Assembly: GCA_964520585.1 (NCBI GenBank)
Contig: CAZFOO010000004.1
Coordinates: 15,056-79,055 of the forward strand
Direction of reading: 5' to 3'
Source: PXAP01 sp964520585
GTDB lineage: Bacteria; Bacteroidota; Bacteroidia; Bacteroidales; PUMT01
Length of the DNA stretch: 64,000 nt
Part shown: positions 33,703 to 43,529 of the stretch, piece by piece
Position numbering within the stretch: the first letter of the stretch is position 1
How the letters are laid out: each line of letters begins with the position of its first letter
Made by a program: the position numbers and the translations under genes
The notes under the pieces: model-generated
Seen by the model: only the letters and a program-made list of their open reading frames with translations
Database searches by the model: none
Told to the model about the DNA's origin: nothing

Positions 33703-33985
33703 TAATTATCTCCCCCTTAAAGAACAGTCCGCGCCAGCCAATTTAATTGCCGGATGATGATCATATCCAGGCCTTATATAATAATGCTTTGTGTCAGGCG
33801 TTATTTCATCAGACCTTCGGGCAACCTGGCATGCCATAAGAAGTTTTTTAGCAGTATTTTTCAGATGTGAATTGACTTTCGCCCGACTTCACATGAGGGT
33901 CTGATGAATGAATATTTTGTTATTATTATTGTGTGCGGAATTGTTTTTGATATGGTTTGTTTTATATGTTGGATAATTTAAATTT

Positions 33986-34993
33986 TTGTTGATGAGGAAA
34001 TTGGTTTTCTGCTTTTTGTTTTTGCTTGTAATAATTTCCTGTAACAGGGAGGAGCAAAAAAATTTTTTGTTTTTGGAAGGATTTACACAGGGCACCAGTT
34101 ACCATATAGCTTATAATTCCCCTGATTCTGTTGATTATCATGAGGACCTGAAAGAAATATTCCGGCAGATAGATAATTCAATGTCGGTGTATAATCCATC
34201 CTCGGTTATCTCTTCCATAAACCGGAATGAGAACGGCTATGAGATGGATGATTATTTTATCTCTGTTTTTGAACGGTCACAGGAGATGTCGGAGAAAACC
34301 GGAGGAGCTTTTGATATAACTGTCGGGCCCCTGGTCAATGCATGGGGGTTCGGATTTACGGAAAGAGAAAATATAAACCAACAATTGATCGACAGCTTAT
34401 TACAGGTTGTAGGCTGGGAGAAGGTCCGACTTGTTGATCGTTCTGTTGAAAAGGATCATCCTGACATAATGCTGGATGTAAATGCCATTGCCAAGGGATA
34501 TACGGTTGATGTTGTTGCGGAATACCTTGATTCTAAAGGAGTTGATGATTATATGGTTGAGATAGGCGGAGAGATAAGACTAAAAGGGACCAATCGTGAT
34601 AATATACTGTGGCGCATCGGGGTGGACAAGCCCGTGGATGACCCTATGGCTACGAGCAGGGATCTTCAGGAGGTATTGCAGCTGACTGGAAAGTCTATAG
34701 CTACATCAGGTAATTACCGCAAGTTTTATGTTAAAGACGGGCAGAAGTTTGCACATACCATAAATCCGGAAACCGGCTATCCTGTGCAGCATAATCTTCT
34801 TAGTGCAACAGTAGTTGCATCTGCTACCATGGATGCCGATGCCTGGGCGACCGCCTTTATGGTTATGGGACTGAAGGAGAGTATGGAGGTGGCCAACAGT
34901 CAGCCTGATCTGGAAGCATATTTTATTTATGATCTCAACGGTGTTTCAGCCGTAGCTTATACAGATGGTTTTGAGGAGCTTATCAGAAAATAG
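33986..34993 (+). CDS. apbE: FAD:protein FMN transferase (ApbE)
   Basis: A 335-residue lipoprotein (lipobox IISC, Cys17) of the ApbE family, which attaches FMN to threonine in NqrB and NqrC on the periplasmic side. Motifs are FTQGTSYHIAY near residue 31, FDITVGPLVNAWGFG, LDVNAIAKGYTVDVVAEYL and VEIGGEIRLKG, and HTINPETGYPVQH. It lies 284 bp after nqrF, probably with its own promoter. Together with the two NqrM-like genes beyond it, this gives a full NQR maturation set. Confidence 0.95.
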   Translation: MLMRKLVFCFLFLLVIISCNREEQKNFLFLEGFTQGTSYHIAYNSPDSVDYHEDLKEIFRQIDNSMSVYNPSSVISSINRNENGYEMDDYFISVFERSQEMSEKTGGAFDITVGPLVNAWGFGFTERENINQQLIDSLLQVVGWEKVRLVDRSVEKDHPDIMLDVNAIAKGYTVDVVAEYLDSKGVDDYMVEIGGEIRLKGTNRDNILWRIGVDKPVDDPMATSRDLQEVLQLTGKSIATSGNYRKFYVKDGQKFAHTINPETGYPVQHNLLSATVVASATMDADAWATAFMVMGLKESMEVANSQPDLEAYFIYDLNGVSAVAYTDGFEELIRK

Positions 34994-35077
34994 ATTCTTT
35001 TGCTTCAGAAAGGTTCAGCATGGCTGAAGGAGTCGTCCATTATGTTCAATCTCGCTGATTTTTGCCTTATTCAAGTT

Positions 35078-35275
35078 TTAAGACTGATCAGCATTGCTGC
35101 AGGGCTCTCCCCTGCCACATCCGCAGGTTATGCCTCTTTCTTCAAGCCCGGGGCTACTTCTGCATGAACCTCCTGAAAATTTCCCGTCTTTCACAAATAA
35201 AAGTCTCACTGACATTGCCCCTACTGCTATAATTACGAGTACTATCGATATAATTATTATATTGAGTAATTCCAT
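35078..35275 (-). CDS. NqrM-like small cysteine-rich membrane protein
   Basis: A 65-residue protein with one N-terminal helix (residues 5-27) followed by a short cytoplasmic or periplasmic tail with four cysteines (SGGSC, ITCGCG, EPC). The layout and the GSC...C..CG..C pattern match NqrM, the maturation factor thought to deliver iron to the NqrD/NqrE centre. It lies right after apbE but on the opposite strand. The NQR context supports the call; the family match is by pattern only. Confidence 0.7.
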   Translation of the reverse strand: MELLNIIIISIVLVIIAVGAMSVRLLFVKDGKFSGGSCRSSPGLEERGITCGCGRGEPCSNADQS

Positions 35276-35470
35276 TTTGCAATCTTTTAATTATGTTTAT
35301 TCCTTGAAATTGTTTTAAACGTAATTGATGATTAAACAAATTTTTAGGTTAATTGTTTTGGGAAGTGCTTTGGATTTTCTTAAAACACTTGTCAGTAAAA
35401 TGCGGTCATGTGCTGGAAGTTCTTTGCCTGGAAGGGATATGTGCTTTTAAAGAACTGCAGTGTGAATTTA

Positions 35471-35689
35471 TTATCTGCAGCAAGAACCCCTGTTTTTGCC
35501 ATTGCCGTTACATAGCATCTCTTCGTGACGGACACATGTAATTCCGCGTTTTTGCATCTCCTTATTCCGGCCTATTGATGTGACCGGGAATCTTCCGTTT
35601 TTCCTGATAAGGATACTGATTGACATGCCAGCGAAAACCAGGGCCATCAAAACTATAGCTACAACAAGAATCAGGATAAAATCATTCAT
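35471..35689 (-). CDS. Second NqrM-like small membrane protein
   Basis: A 72-residue protein (start MNDFILI at 35689; a TTG-led extension to 35710 is less likely). It has one helix at residues 4-26 followed by RKNGRFPVTSIGRNKEMQKR and then GITC and a cysteine-rich end (GSCCR). The GRFPVTSIGRNKEM-like motif is common in small NQR-linked membrane proteins of Bacteroidota. It shares the KxGxF...RGITC layout with the first NqrM-like protein, so the two are probably paralogues with diverged cysteines. Function is inferred. Confidence 0.65.
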   Translation of the reverse strand: MNDFILILVVAIVLMALVFAGMSISILIRKNGRFPVTSIGRNKEMQKRGITCVRHEEMLCNGNGKNRGSCCR

Positions 35690-35714
35690 GGCAAATATTT
35701 TATTCTGCAAAAAT

Positions 35715-35875
35715 ACATGAATTTTTTTTATCCGAATTTTTCATCAGACAAAATCAGCAAAAAGTAAAGCTGGCTACATGAAAAATCGACGAAGTCAAAA
35801 TACAAACAGACGGATGAAAAAAATTGACTTCGTCGATTACATATGCTATGCTCAGTACTTTTAAAGATATAGTAA
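35715..35875 (+). repeat. Dispersed intergenic repeat A, copy 2
   Basis: About 160 bp nearly identical to 536-697. The inner inverted repeat is perfect here: CGACGAAGTCAA at 35787-35798 pairs with TTGACTTCGTCG at 35824-35835 across a 25-base loop. CAGACGGATGAAAAAA is shared with repeat B. A weaker repeat-B fragment (AGCGGTTCC...CTGTAAG) occurs near 36029-36048 in the same 548-bp gap. TAAATTTG at 36186-36193 could be a -7 box for the next gene, but no -33 element is at the right distance. Confidence 0.8.
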
Positions 35876-36237
35876 GATATGTAGTTTATGGGGAATCCTC
35901 ATCAATTAAATACAGTTCGAAATAGTGTAACATGCCATAAGGATGCAACGGTTTGAAAAGCAGAGTTCCGGGCTAACGCTCTAATAATGTATGTGTAAAG
36001 TATTACGTTTTATAAAAAACATGAGTTAAATAGAAGCGGTTCCCTCTGTAAGCATTAATTGATACTATTTGATTTATTAATTTTAGGTAAGATTACGTAA
36101 TTAACTAGCTTCAAGGTATATTCCTGAGTATTGAGAATTATGTCATATTAGCGGTAATTGAACAATTCTTTGGAATTATTCTTATTAAATTTGTAAGATA
36201 TTTACCCTGATAGCGGAAAACAGTAAACAGATAATAT

Positions 36238-38670
36238 ATGGATTATAAAGCAAAACAGGGGGACACTGACCTTTCTTTTGAGGACTTTAAAAAAGAGGTG
36301 TTATTTGATTATAAACTCGCAAATATCAGCAGGAACCTCAGTATTATTGGAAGAAAGGAAGTTCTTACCGGCAAGGCAAAATTTGGAATATTCGGAGATG
36401 GTAAGGAGGTGGCTCAGATAGCTTTTGCCAAGCAATTCAGGAATGGGGACTGGCGGTCAGGGTATTACCGTGACCAGACATTTATGATGGCTGCCGGCCT
36501 TTTTACTCCAAAGGAATTTTTTTCGCAGCTTTACGGAGATACTGATGTAGAACTTAATCCAGGTAATGCCGGACGTTCCTTTAATAACCATTTTTCTACC
36601 CGGAGCATAAATGAGGATGGTACATGGAAAAATCTCATGGAACAAAAGAATTCATCGGCCGATATTTCTCCCACAGCCGGTCAGATGCCTCGTCTGCTTG
36701 GGTTGGCATATGCTTCAAAGATGTTCCGCAATCTGCCGCACCTTAAGGAATACAAAAATTTATCGGTGAATGGTAATGAGGTAGCTTTTGGCACTATTGG
36801 TGACGCAAGTACTTCTGAAGGCCATTTTTGGGAAACCCTTAATGCAGCTGCAGTTTTGCAGGTGCCAATGGCACTTGCTGTTTGGGATGATGGTTATGGT
36901 ATTTCAGTGCCGAGGAAATATCAGACAGCTAAAGGAAGCATTTCTGAAGCACTTCGAGGTTTTGAACGAGATGAATCTAACCCCGGTATTGTTATTTTAA
37001 GGGGAGTGGGGTGGGATTATCCTGGTTTATGCAAGCTTTTTGCCGAGGGTGTAAAAATATGCCGGGAGCAGCATGTGCCCGTTGTTTTTCATATTGATGA
37101 AGTTACCCAGCCACTGGGGCATTCGACTTCGGGTTCTCACGAACGTTACAAGACATCCGAAAGACTTCAGTGGGAAAAGGATTACGATGCATTGAAAAAG
37201 ATGCGTGAGTGGATGCTGAAGATGAACCTGGGAACATCCGAAGAACTTGCCCAACTTGAGGAGGAGGCTTTAGAGGAGGTGAAGAATGCAAGAAGAGAAG
37301 CCTGGAGAGATTATACACGGCCGATGGTAGTAGAACGGGATGCATTGATCGAGATTATTGACAACAGAAGTTGTGTGTGTAAAAGAGAAGGTTATGATAA
37401 GCCTGGGACTATAACCGAAGAGCTGAAAAAGATTCCTGCACCAACACGAAAAGATAATTTCAGCGCTGCCCGGAAAATATTAAGACATGTATGTGCAGAT
37501 TGTGAAATAAGAGAGAAGTTGCAGGAGGATCTTTCTAACTGGCTTGCGCGCAATAAGGAAGATAATGCATTCCGGTATAATACTTTTCTGTATAACGAAA
37601 CGGAATATTCCGCTTTGAATGTGGATCCGGTACTTCCCCGTTACGGCGACGATTCCCCCGGTATTCCCGGCAGGGAAATACTTCGTGATTTCTGGAACGA
37701 GGCATTGGTCCGCGAACCCAGGTTATTCATATTTGGTCAGGACACTGGTAATATTGGTGGTGTAAACCAGTCTTATGAAGGGCTTCAGAAAAAATTTGGT
37801 GAACTTAGAGTAACCGATACCGGAATAAGAGAAACTACCATACTGGGTCAGGGTATTGGAATGGCTCTTCGTGGCATGCGGCCGGTGGCAGAAATCCAGT
37901 ATCTTGATTATCTTCTTTATGCTCTGCAGACCTTCAGCGATGACCTTGCTACCACTCATTACCGAACCCGTGGAGGTCAAAGTGTGCCGGTAATTGTTGT
38001 TACCCGTGGGCACCGGCTTGAAGGTATATGGCATGCAGGCTCTCCGGTAAGTATGATCATTAATTCAATACGAGGAGTTTATGTTTGTGTTCCCCGTAAT
38101 ATGACACAGGCAGCAGGCTTTTATAATACTCTTCTGGAAGGGCAGGATCCTGCTATAGTTATTGAACCTCTTAACGGATATCGTTTGAAAGAAAAAAGGC
38201 CTGAGAATATCGGTGAATACAGAATCCCGCTTGGTGAACCTGAGATACTTAATGAGGGCACCGATATCACCATTGTTACTTACGGATCATGCGTAAGGAT
38301 TGCTCAGGAAGCAACCGAACAACTAAAGGAGTTTAATATTTCAACTGAATTAGTTGATGTTCAGACTCTATTGCCTTTCGACAGGACAGATACAATTTTG
38401 AAATCAATTAAGAAAACCGGTAAAGTACTGTTTTTTGATGAGGATGTCCCTGGTGGCGCTACATCCTTTATGATGCAGCAGGTTCTTGAAGAGCGGGGAG
38501 GCTTTTTTTTCCTGGATGCTGAGCCCCGCACACTGACAGGGAAAGATCATCGTACCGCATATACTTCCGATGGTGATTATTTTTCTAATCCAAATTCAGA
38601 AGATGTGTTTGATATTGTCTATGAGATCATGCATAAATCAGATACTGAAAGATATCCAGCCCTGTTTTAG
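36238..38670 (+). CDS. Fused alpha-beta 2-oxoacid dehydrogenase E1 (branched-chain type)
   Basis: An 810-residue thiamine diphosphate enzyme in which the E1 alpha and beta chains are joined, as is usual in Bacteroidota. The alpha part (residues 30-400) has RDQTFMMAAGL, the TPP motif GDASTSEGHFWETLN (188-202) and DDGYGISVP. The beta part (from about 480) begins REILRDFWNEAL and continues with GQDTGNIGG, RETTILGQGIGMALRG and EIQYLDYLLYALQ. It performs the decarboxylation of branched-chain or related 2-oxoacids for an E2-E3 complex. No E2 or E3 gene is adjacent. Confidence 0.93.
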   Translation: MDYKAKQGDTDLSFEDFKKEVLFDYKLANISRNLSIIGRKEVLTGKAKFGIFGDGKEVAQIAFAKQFRNGDWRSGYYRDQTFMMAAGLFTPKEFFSQLYGDTDVELNPGNAGRSFNNHFSTRSINEDGTWKNLMEQKNSSADISPTAGQMPRLLGLAYASKMFRNLPHLKEYKNLSVNGNEVAFGTIGDASTSEGHFWETLNAAAVLQVPMALAVWDDGYGISVPRKYQTAKGSISEALRGFERDESNPGIVILRGVGWDYPGLCKLFAEGVKICREQHVPVVFHIDEVTQPLGHSTSGSHERYKTSERLQWEKDYDALKKMREWMLKMNLGTSEELAQLEEEALEEVKNARREAWRDYTRPMVVERDALIEIIDNRSCVCKREGYDKPGTITEELKKIPAPTRKDNFSAARKILRHVCADCEIREKLQEDLSNWLARNKEDNAFRYNTFLYNETEYSALNVDPVLPRYGDDSPGIPGREILRDFWNEALVREPRLFIFGQDTGNIGGVNQSYEGLQKKFGELRVTDTGIRETTILGQGIGMALRGMRPVAEIQYLDYLLYALQTFSDDLATTHYRTRGGQSVPVIVVTRGHRLEGIWHAGSPVSMIINSIRGVYVCVPRNMTQAAGFYNTLLEGQDPAIVIEPLNGYRLKEKRPENIGEYRIPLGEPEILNEGTDITIVTYGSCVRIAQEATEQLKEFNISTELVDVQTLLPFDRTDTILKSIKKTGKVLFFDEDVPGGATSFMMQQVLEERGGFFFLDAEPRTLTGKDHRTAYTSDGDYFSNPNSEDVFDIVYEIMHKSDTERYPALF

Positions 38671-38846
38671 ACTATCTTAGAAACCGTGTCCGGGGATGAG
38701 GTTGTGGCCCCGGGGGACTTTGACAAAGGTGTGTTTGAGTTTGGTGATGAATAGTTAGCTTTTGGTAAATGGTTTTACCGGAGTGGGTTTTGTTCCCTGC
38801 TACTATTATGATCCTGTAAACTTCAATTGGTTAATGTATGAAATGA

Positions 38847-40322
38847 TCACTGATCATCCATTTCAATTTTCCTATCCTTCTTTTCATCTGCAAACCGTCT
38901 GATATTTATGTTGAATGATGCCATAAATATTGACATAAAAGGACTAATAATATTGAAGAATGCATAGGGAAGGTAACTTATGGTGGGTACTCCGAGAACG
39001 GCTGATTGTGTCGCCCCGCAGGTATTCCAGGGTATCAGTACCGATGTGACAGTGCCAGAATCTTCCAGGGTCCGGCTAAGGACTTCTGGCTTCAATCTTC
39101 TTTTCCGGTATGTTTCAGCAAACATCCTTCCCGGCACAACAATGGATATATACTGATCTGATGCAGTAAGATTGAAAAATAAGCATGTGCCTGCTGTTGT
39201 CGCAACCAGTGACCCTGTGGTTTTTGCAAATCGCATTAGTCCACTGGTAATCTTTACAAGCATTCCTGCTGCCTCCATCACTCCACCAAAGATCATTGCC
39301 GTCATTATAAGCCAGATGGTATTAAGCATTCCTGCCATTCCTCCGGTGCTAAGTAGTTCATTGACCTGCGGATCACTTGTGGTGATGGATATTCTTCCAA
39401 ACATGCTTTTCATGATCCCTATGTAGGCTGCTTCAGCGTAATTGTCGGCAATACCGGCAACTTGTTCGACTACCTGGGGCTGAAATATGAGAGCAAAGAG
39501 TGCTCCGAGTAATGTGCCGGCCAGTAAAGAAGGAAGGGGTGGAACTTTGTTAACTATGATGGTTACCAGAGCTGCGGGTACAATAAAGAGGAGTGGTGTT
39601 ATGTTGAAACTCTGTTCTATGGCATGCAATGTTGCCTCCACATTTGCAGCATCTCCTTCAGGTTGAAAAAAGAACCCTGCTATCATGAACAGGATAAGAG
39701 TTATGAAAATAGAGGGGCCGGTTGTATAAGCCATATATTTGATATGTGTAAACAAATCTGTTCCTGCCATTGCGGGGGCAAGATTGGTTGTGTCTGAAAG
39801 AGGAGACATCTTGTCGCCGAAATATGCTCCGGAGATAATTGCCCCGGCAACTATACCCTCACCAAATCCCATTGCATTGCCAATGCCGATTAGTGCAATC
39901 CCTATGGTCGCTACGGTGGACCATGAGCTTCCTGTAGATACTGATACCAGGGCAGAAACCACAACACAAGCCACCAGGAATATCACCGGATTAAGTATCT
40001 GCAGTCCATAATATATCATCGCCGGAACAACCCCGCTTAACAGCCATGTGCCTGCCAGGGATCCAATTAGGAGCAATATTATCATCGAAGGCATGGCCGA
40101 ACCTATGCTCTTAACTATTTGTTTCCTTACCTCATACCAGTTATGTCCCAGGTGAACAGCAATAATACTTCCAACAGCGGAGGCAAGTAATAAGGCTATC
40201 TGGTTTGCACCTGAAAGGGTATCATCTCCAAAGAAGTAAACGTTGAGAGACAACATGGCAATGAGAAATAAAACGGGGATTAGTGCCTGAACAGTTGATG
40301 GATTTCTGGAGTTTTTACTCAT
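38847..40322 (-). CDS. NhaC-family Na+/H+ antiporter
   Basis: A 491-residue membrane protein with 11 to 12 helices and the NhaC pattern: SVSTGSSWSTVATIGIALIGIG, ISGAYFGDKMSPLSDTTNLAPA and DSGTVTSVLIPWNTCGATQSAVLG. These are the two re-entrant, polar segments of the ion-transporter superfamily. It should exchange external protons for internal Na+, or a linked organic ion as in malate-lactate antiporters of the family. It complements the Na+-pumping NQR encoded nearby. No signal peptide. Confidence 0.93.
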   Translation of the reverse strand: MSKNSRNPSTVQALIPVLFLIAMLSLNVYFFGDDTLSGANQIALLLASAVGSIIAVHLGHNWYEVRKQIVKSIGSAMPSMIILLLIGSLAGTWLLSGVVPAMIYYGLQILNPVIFLVACVVVSALVSVSTGSSWSTVATIGIALIGIGNAMGFGEGIVAGAIISGAYFGDKMSPLSDTTNLAPAMAGTDLFTHIKYMAYTTGPSIFITLILFMIAGFFFQPEGDAANVEATLHAIEQSFNITPLLFIVPAALVTIIVNKVPPLPSLLAGTLLGALFALIFQPQVVEQVAGIADNYAEAAYIGIMKSMFGRISITTSDPQVNELLSTGGMAGMLNTIWLIMTAMIFGGVMEAAGMLVKITSGLMRFAKTTGSLVATTAGTCLFFNLTASDQYISIVVPGRMFAETYRKRRLKPEVLSRTLEDSGTVTSVLIPWNTCGATQSAVLGVPTISYLPYAFFNIISPFMSIFMASFNINIRRFADEKKDRKIEMDDQ

Positions 40323-40953
40323 AACCGGAAAATGGATGTGGTCGGGGTTGCTCTTTTATATTTGATAATATGGTTAAATTATTAAGGGCTGACCAAGATA
40401 CGTATTTTTTATTTTTATAAGACTGTTCCGTCATTTTTCCCTGCATTCAGATTAATTAAAAATAATACCCCATTTATTGCATACGGGAATGATTATCGAA
40501 AACCCGGACTGATTTTCGACGCCAATCAGAAATGTTATTAACAATTTGTTAACATAGATATATCACGGGTAAGCGATATTATGGCGCAGATAATCAGAGT
40601 AATAATAGTGTGCTTTTTTATTTTTGCGGACTAATGCGCAAAGTTATTAACAGGAAACTCATGTCACGTTTTTAAAATTTATGCACCTCTATACGGGAGG
40701 TTCTTTGTTATTATTCTGGCTTTATTCATTGCATGAGTCATCCATGTTTGCGCCTTGCTGAATCCGTGAGGTGAGATTTAGAGGCGAACTAAATATCATG
40801 TACAAAACAGGAGGATTGACCTGCGGTCGATCTCACATGCATTTGACTTTTCATTTTTGCGCAAATAAAACTTGGGTTTTAGTCGATTTTACATTTGATT
40901 ACCGGTCTTTTTGGAAATACCCATCATCCCAGTTACTGAAAATAAATTTGCTG
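40323..40953. other. 631-bp gene-free gap with a 15-bp palindrome
   Basis: This divergent gap lies between nhaC and the first LytTR gene. TTAACAATTTGTTAA (40538-40552) is a perfect 7-bp inverted repeat around one T and could be an operator. The segment at 40840-40905 (GTCGATCTCACATGCA and AT-rich flanks) resembles 57510-57560, a weak sign of another dispersed repeat. A frame beginning at 40771 runs into the LytTR gene, but its first 60 codons have no protein-like features. Confidence 0.5.
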
Positions 40954-41319
40954 ATGAAGATACTTGTGAAATTTCCCGGTTTATGGCTGCAGGATTCATC
41001 AGGCGCAGTAAAGATTAATTATGATGACATAGTTTATTGTGAGCACGCTTCGGGAGTTACAAAAATCGTGTATATATGCGGAAAATTTAAAAGAGTGCAG
41101 GTTCCTCTAAAAAGAATTGAAGAAAAGCTATGCAAACAAAAGTTTTACAGATGTCACCGAAATTACCTGGTAAATCTTGACAAGGTTGGTAATTATGATG
41201 AAAAGGATGAATTTCTTATCATGAAGTGCAGGATAAACGTGCCCGTTTCCAGACGCCGCAGGAATAATTTAAAGATCAGGCTTGGATTATCCTCTCCAGA
41301 ACAGAATATATCTGCCTGA
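40954..41319 (+). CDS. Stand-alone LytTR DNA-binding protein 1
   Basis: A 121-residue protein consisting almost only of a LytTR domain, the beta-rich DNA-binding fold of AgrA/LytR-type response regulators. YDDIVYCEHASGVTKIVY, KRIEEKL, FYRCHRNYLVNLDKVG and INVPVSRRRR are the core motifs. No receiver domain or membrane segment is present. I chose ATG 40954 (MKILVKFPGLWLQDSSG). A similar gene follows 234 bp downstream. Such small LytTR proteins usually regulate nearby genes; nhaC is divergent and a glutamine amidotransferase gene follows. Confidence 0.85.
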   Translation: MKILVKFPGLWLQDSSGAVKINYDDIVYCEHASGVTKIVYICGKFKRVQVPLKRIEEKLCKQKFYRCHRNYLVNLDKVGNYDEKDEFLIMKCRINVPVSRRRRNNLKIRLGLSSPEQNISA

Positions 41320-41553
41320 TTTTTTACCGCTAAAATACAAATATCAACCGTTCAGTTTATTTTAGGGTTGGTAATTTGGAAATTTCCTGAAAAACATATT
41401 AATTTTATTAAGGTGCTTTCATAAATTGAATTAATTATTTCTGATACTGGCTAAATATAGTTTAATTATTGCATTGTCACAATTGCACTATCATAAAGTC
41501 AGTACAATATAAGTGCGTTGTAAGTTTTATGTTATTCAATAACAAATTCGAAA

Positions 41554-41871
41554 ATGCCTGATAATCCAAAAGATCTGCTCAGTAATTCCATATTGCAGAA
41601 AACTCTTTATTTTCAAAGTGATAACGGGTTCTCCCTGATGGTCATGAAAAACAAGAAGCAGGAAGTACTTGCCGTTCCTCTGGTTAAAATTGAAAGGATG
41701 CTTCCTCCCGGTCTGTTTTGCAGGGTACACAGGAATTATCTTGTAAACATTAATGCTGTTTCCGAATTCCGGCATTACAGAGATCAGTATTTTGCTTTTG
41801 CCTGCGGATACCGGATTCCGGTATCCAGAAGAATGAAAAAAATATTGATGGATAACCTTAATGTTTTATAA
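41554..41871 (+). CDS. Stand-alone LytTR DNA-binding protein 2
   Basis: A 105-residue single-domain LytTR protein, more minimal than its neighbour: KIERMLPPGLFCRVHRNYLVNINAV and YRIPVSRRMKKILMDNL. The N-terminal strands are short (TLYFQSDNGFSLMV). It is a clear but diverged paralogue of the first LytTR protein. Both have an aspartate-free start with no phosphorylation site of their own, so partner kinases or other signals are unknown. Confidence 0.85.
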   Translation: MPDNPKDLLSNSILQKTLYFQSDNGFSLMVMKNKKQEVLAVPLVKIERMLPPGLFCRVHRNYLVNINAVSEFRHYRDQYFAFACGYRIPVSRRMKKILMDNLNVL

Positions 41872-41968
41872 ACTTTCCACCGGCCCTTCTTTAAATTTTG
41901 GGTATATGTGTGAATTCTGATAATTATTTTAAATTGCAGGATTGTTAATAATCCTTATATTTTAGAAT

Positions 41969-43156
41969 ATGATCAGAATTACAATATTTTTTTGGGCATT
42001 TTTTCTTTTTATCCTGCCGGTAAATGAGGCCAGTGTTCATAATAAAGACAATAACCATCCCCAGGATACCCGGGGTAAATTTATTCCCTCAGGTTTATTG
42101 CCTGAACAAAGTTCCGGGAAACAAATCAAGGATAATCAGGATAAATTTATAGTTATCATGCATCCCACTGTTGATAATATCAGGACCTGGATATATCTTA
42201 CTTCAGAAGGGATCTTACCGGTAGAACCGGATATTAAGCTTTTAGGAGTATACAGTGATCATGCTTCCTATGATTATTCGCGGACTGATGATTATATCAG
42301 GATGAATGGTTATGATCATATTTCACTCCTGGGAATTGGATCTTCCATGGAGATTGACCACTTGTTTTCAGAAAATGTTAATACGGAAATTTTCCGTATG
42401 GTTTTCCAAATGGCGAAGGGTATACTTTTTTTCGGTGGACCTGACATTCCTCCCGCAATATACGGAGATGAAATGAATCTACTCACAGTAGTAACTGATC
42501 CCCACCGTCATTATCTGGAGGTTTCCTTTCTTTTTCACCTTCTTGGCGGTTATCAAAACGAAGATCACATTCCATTTCTGGAAGAAAACCGGGAGTTACC
42601 CCTGCTAGGTATATGCCTCGGAATGCAGACAATGAATGTTGCCACAGGGGGGACTATGATACAGGATATCCCTTCTGATATTTATGGTAAAAATAGTGTT
42701 GAGCAGGTGCTGGCTATGGATTCTGACCAGCAGCACAGAAATTACTATTCGGCATTTCGTATCGATCAGGATGTTGCTGCACGTTCATTCCACAGGATAT
42801 TGGTAGAGGAAGAAAGCCATTTGGAACAAGTGCTTGCAGACAACCAAACCTTGCCTTATGTGCTTAGCTCCCATCATCAGGCTATCGACCGGTTAGGGAA
42901 GGGATTCTGGGTTACAGCCCGTAGCAGTGACAGTAAAATTATTGAAGCTATTGAGCATGTGCGGTATCCAAATGTAATGGGTATCCAGTTCCACCCTGAG
43001 GTGATTACTCTCTATGAACAAGAAAGTAAAATAACTTTTGCTCCGGGGGAAGATGCGGTCAATTCTTTTATTGACTTGTATCCGGGACCAGAGGGAGAGG
43101 AGTTCCACCTTAATTTCTGGAAATATTTTGGAAACCTGATTGAAAAAGGGAATTAG
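41969..43156 (+). CDS. Exported C26-type class I glutamine amidotransferase-like hydrolase
   Basis: A 395-residue protein with a signal peptide (residues 1-21). It belongs to the peptidase C26/PuuD-like class I glutamine amidotransferase group, whose members hydrolyse gamma-glutamyl amides. The nucleophile cysteine is in LLGICLGMQTMNVATGG, the histidine and glutamate in GIQFHPEV, and FFGGPDIPPAIYGDE forms the oxyanion region. Export is unusual for PuuD. The mature substrate could be a gamma-glutamyl peptide, but the family does not settle this. The gene lies 97 bp after the second LytTR gene. Confidence 0.82.
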   Translation: MIRITIFFWAFFLFILPVNEASVHNKDNNHPQDTRGKFIPSGLLPEQSSGKQIKDNQDKFIVIMHPTVDNIRTWIYLTSEGILPVEPDIKLLGVYSDHASYDYSRTDDYIRMNGYDHISLLGIGSSMEIDHLFSENVNTEIFRMVFQMAKGILFFGGPDIPPAIYGDEMNLLTVVTDPHRHYLEVSFLFHLLGGYQNEDHIPFLEENRELPLLGICLGMQTMNVATGGTMIQDIPSDIYGKNSVEQVLAMDSDQQHRNYYSAFRIDQDVAARSFHRILVEEESHLEQVLADNQTLPYVLSSHHQAIDRLGKGFWVTARSSDSKIIEAIEHVRYPNVMGIQFHPEVITLYEQESKITFAPGEDAVNSFIDLYPGPEGEEFHLNFWKYFGNLIEKGN

Positions 43157-43398
43157 TCTATTTTAAAACCTGCAGGCAGTTTTTTCAGGATTAAATGCCA
43201 GCTTAAATAAACTATCGACTTCCCGGAATAACTAAGAAACTTTTTATTTGGTGATTTGCATCACCTTTTGCTGGTTTTGTACATAATAAATTCTTTATTT
43301 GTAACAAAGATATTTCATTTTCGTATGTTAATTTAAACCGGCCTTTTGCGCCCTATTGTTTAACCCTGAAATATTATCCGGCCTTGAAAAGTGGACAG

Positions 43399-43491
43399 AT
43401 GGTACATGATGATTATCCTAATCGATGCGGTTGCGGATTAATGACAATTCTTGTACTTGTTGTCGCTGTGGTTCTTATCATTCTCATCTGA
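43399..43491 (+). CDS. Possible 30-residue single-helix membrane peptide
   Basis: ATG at 43399 opens a 30-codon frame: a polar start with CGCG (residues 10-13), followed by LMTILVLVVAVVLIILI, which is a clean transmembrane helix. The frame ends at TGA 43489-43491. This is too short for ordinary gene finders. It lies in the 373-bp gap between two convergent genes, a position where random AT-rich DNA would rarely give such a run of Val, Leu and Ile codons. No family is recognised, and expression is unproven. Confidence 0.4.
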   Translation: MVHDDYPNRCGCGLMTILVLVVAVVLIILI

Positions 43492-43529
43492 TAAGGATTT
43501 TATGTGTCATGGAAATTTAAACAAAAACG

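Noticed and set aside
35353..35541. 62-codon cysteine-rich plus-strand frame
   Set aside because: It is antisense to the second NqrM-like gene, which fits a known type much better.
36158..36193. Promoter for the fused E1 gene (TAAATTTG at 36186)
   Set aside because: The -7-like box is good, but possible -33 TTG elements are 13 or 25 bases away, outside the usual spacing.
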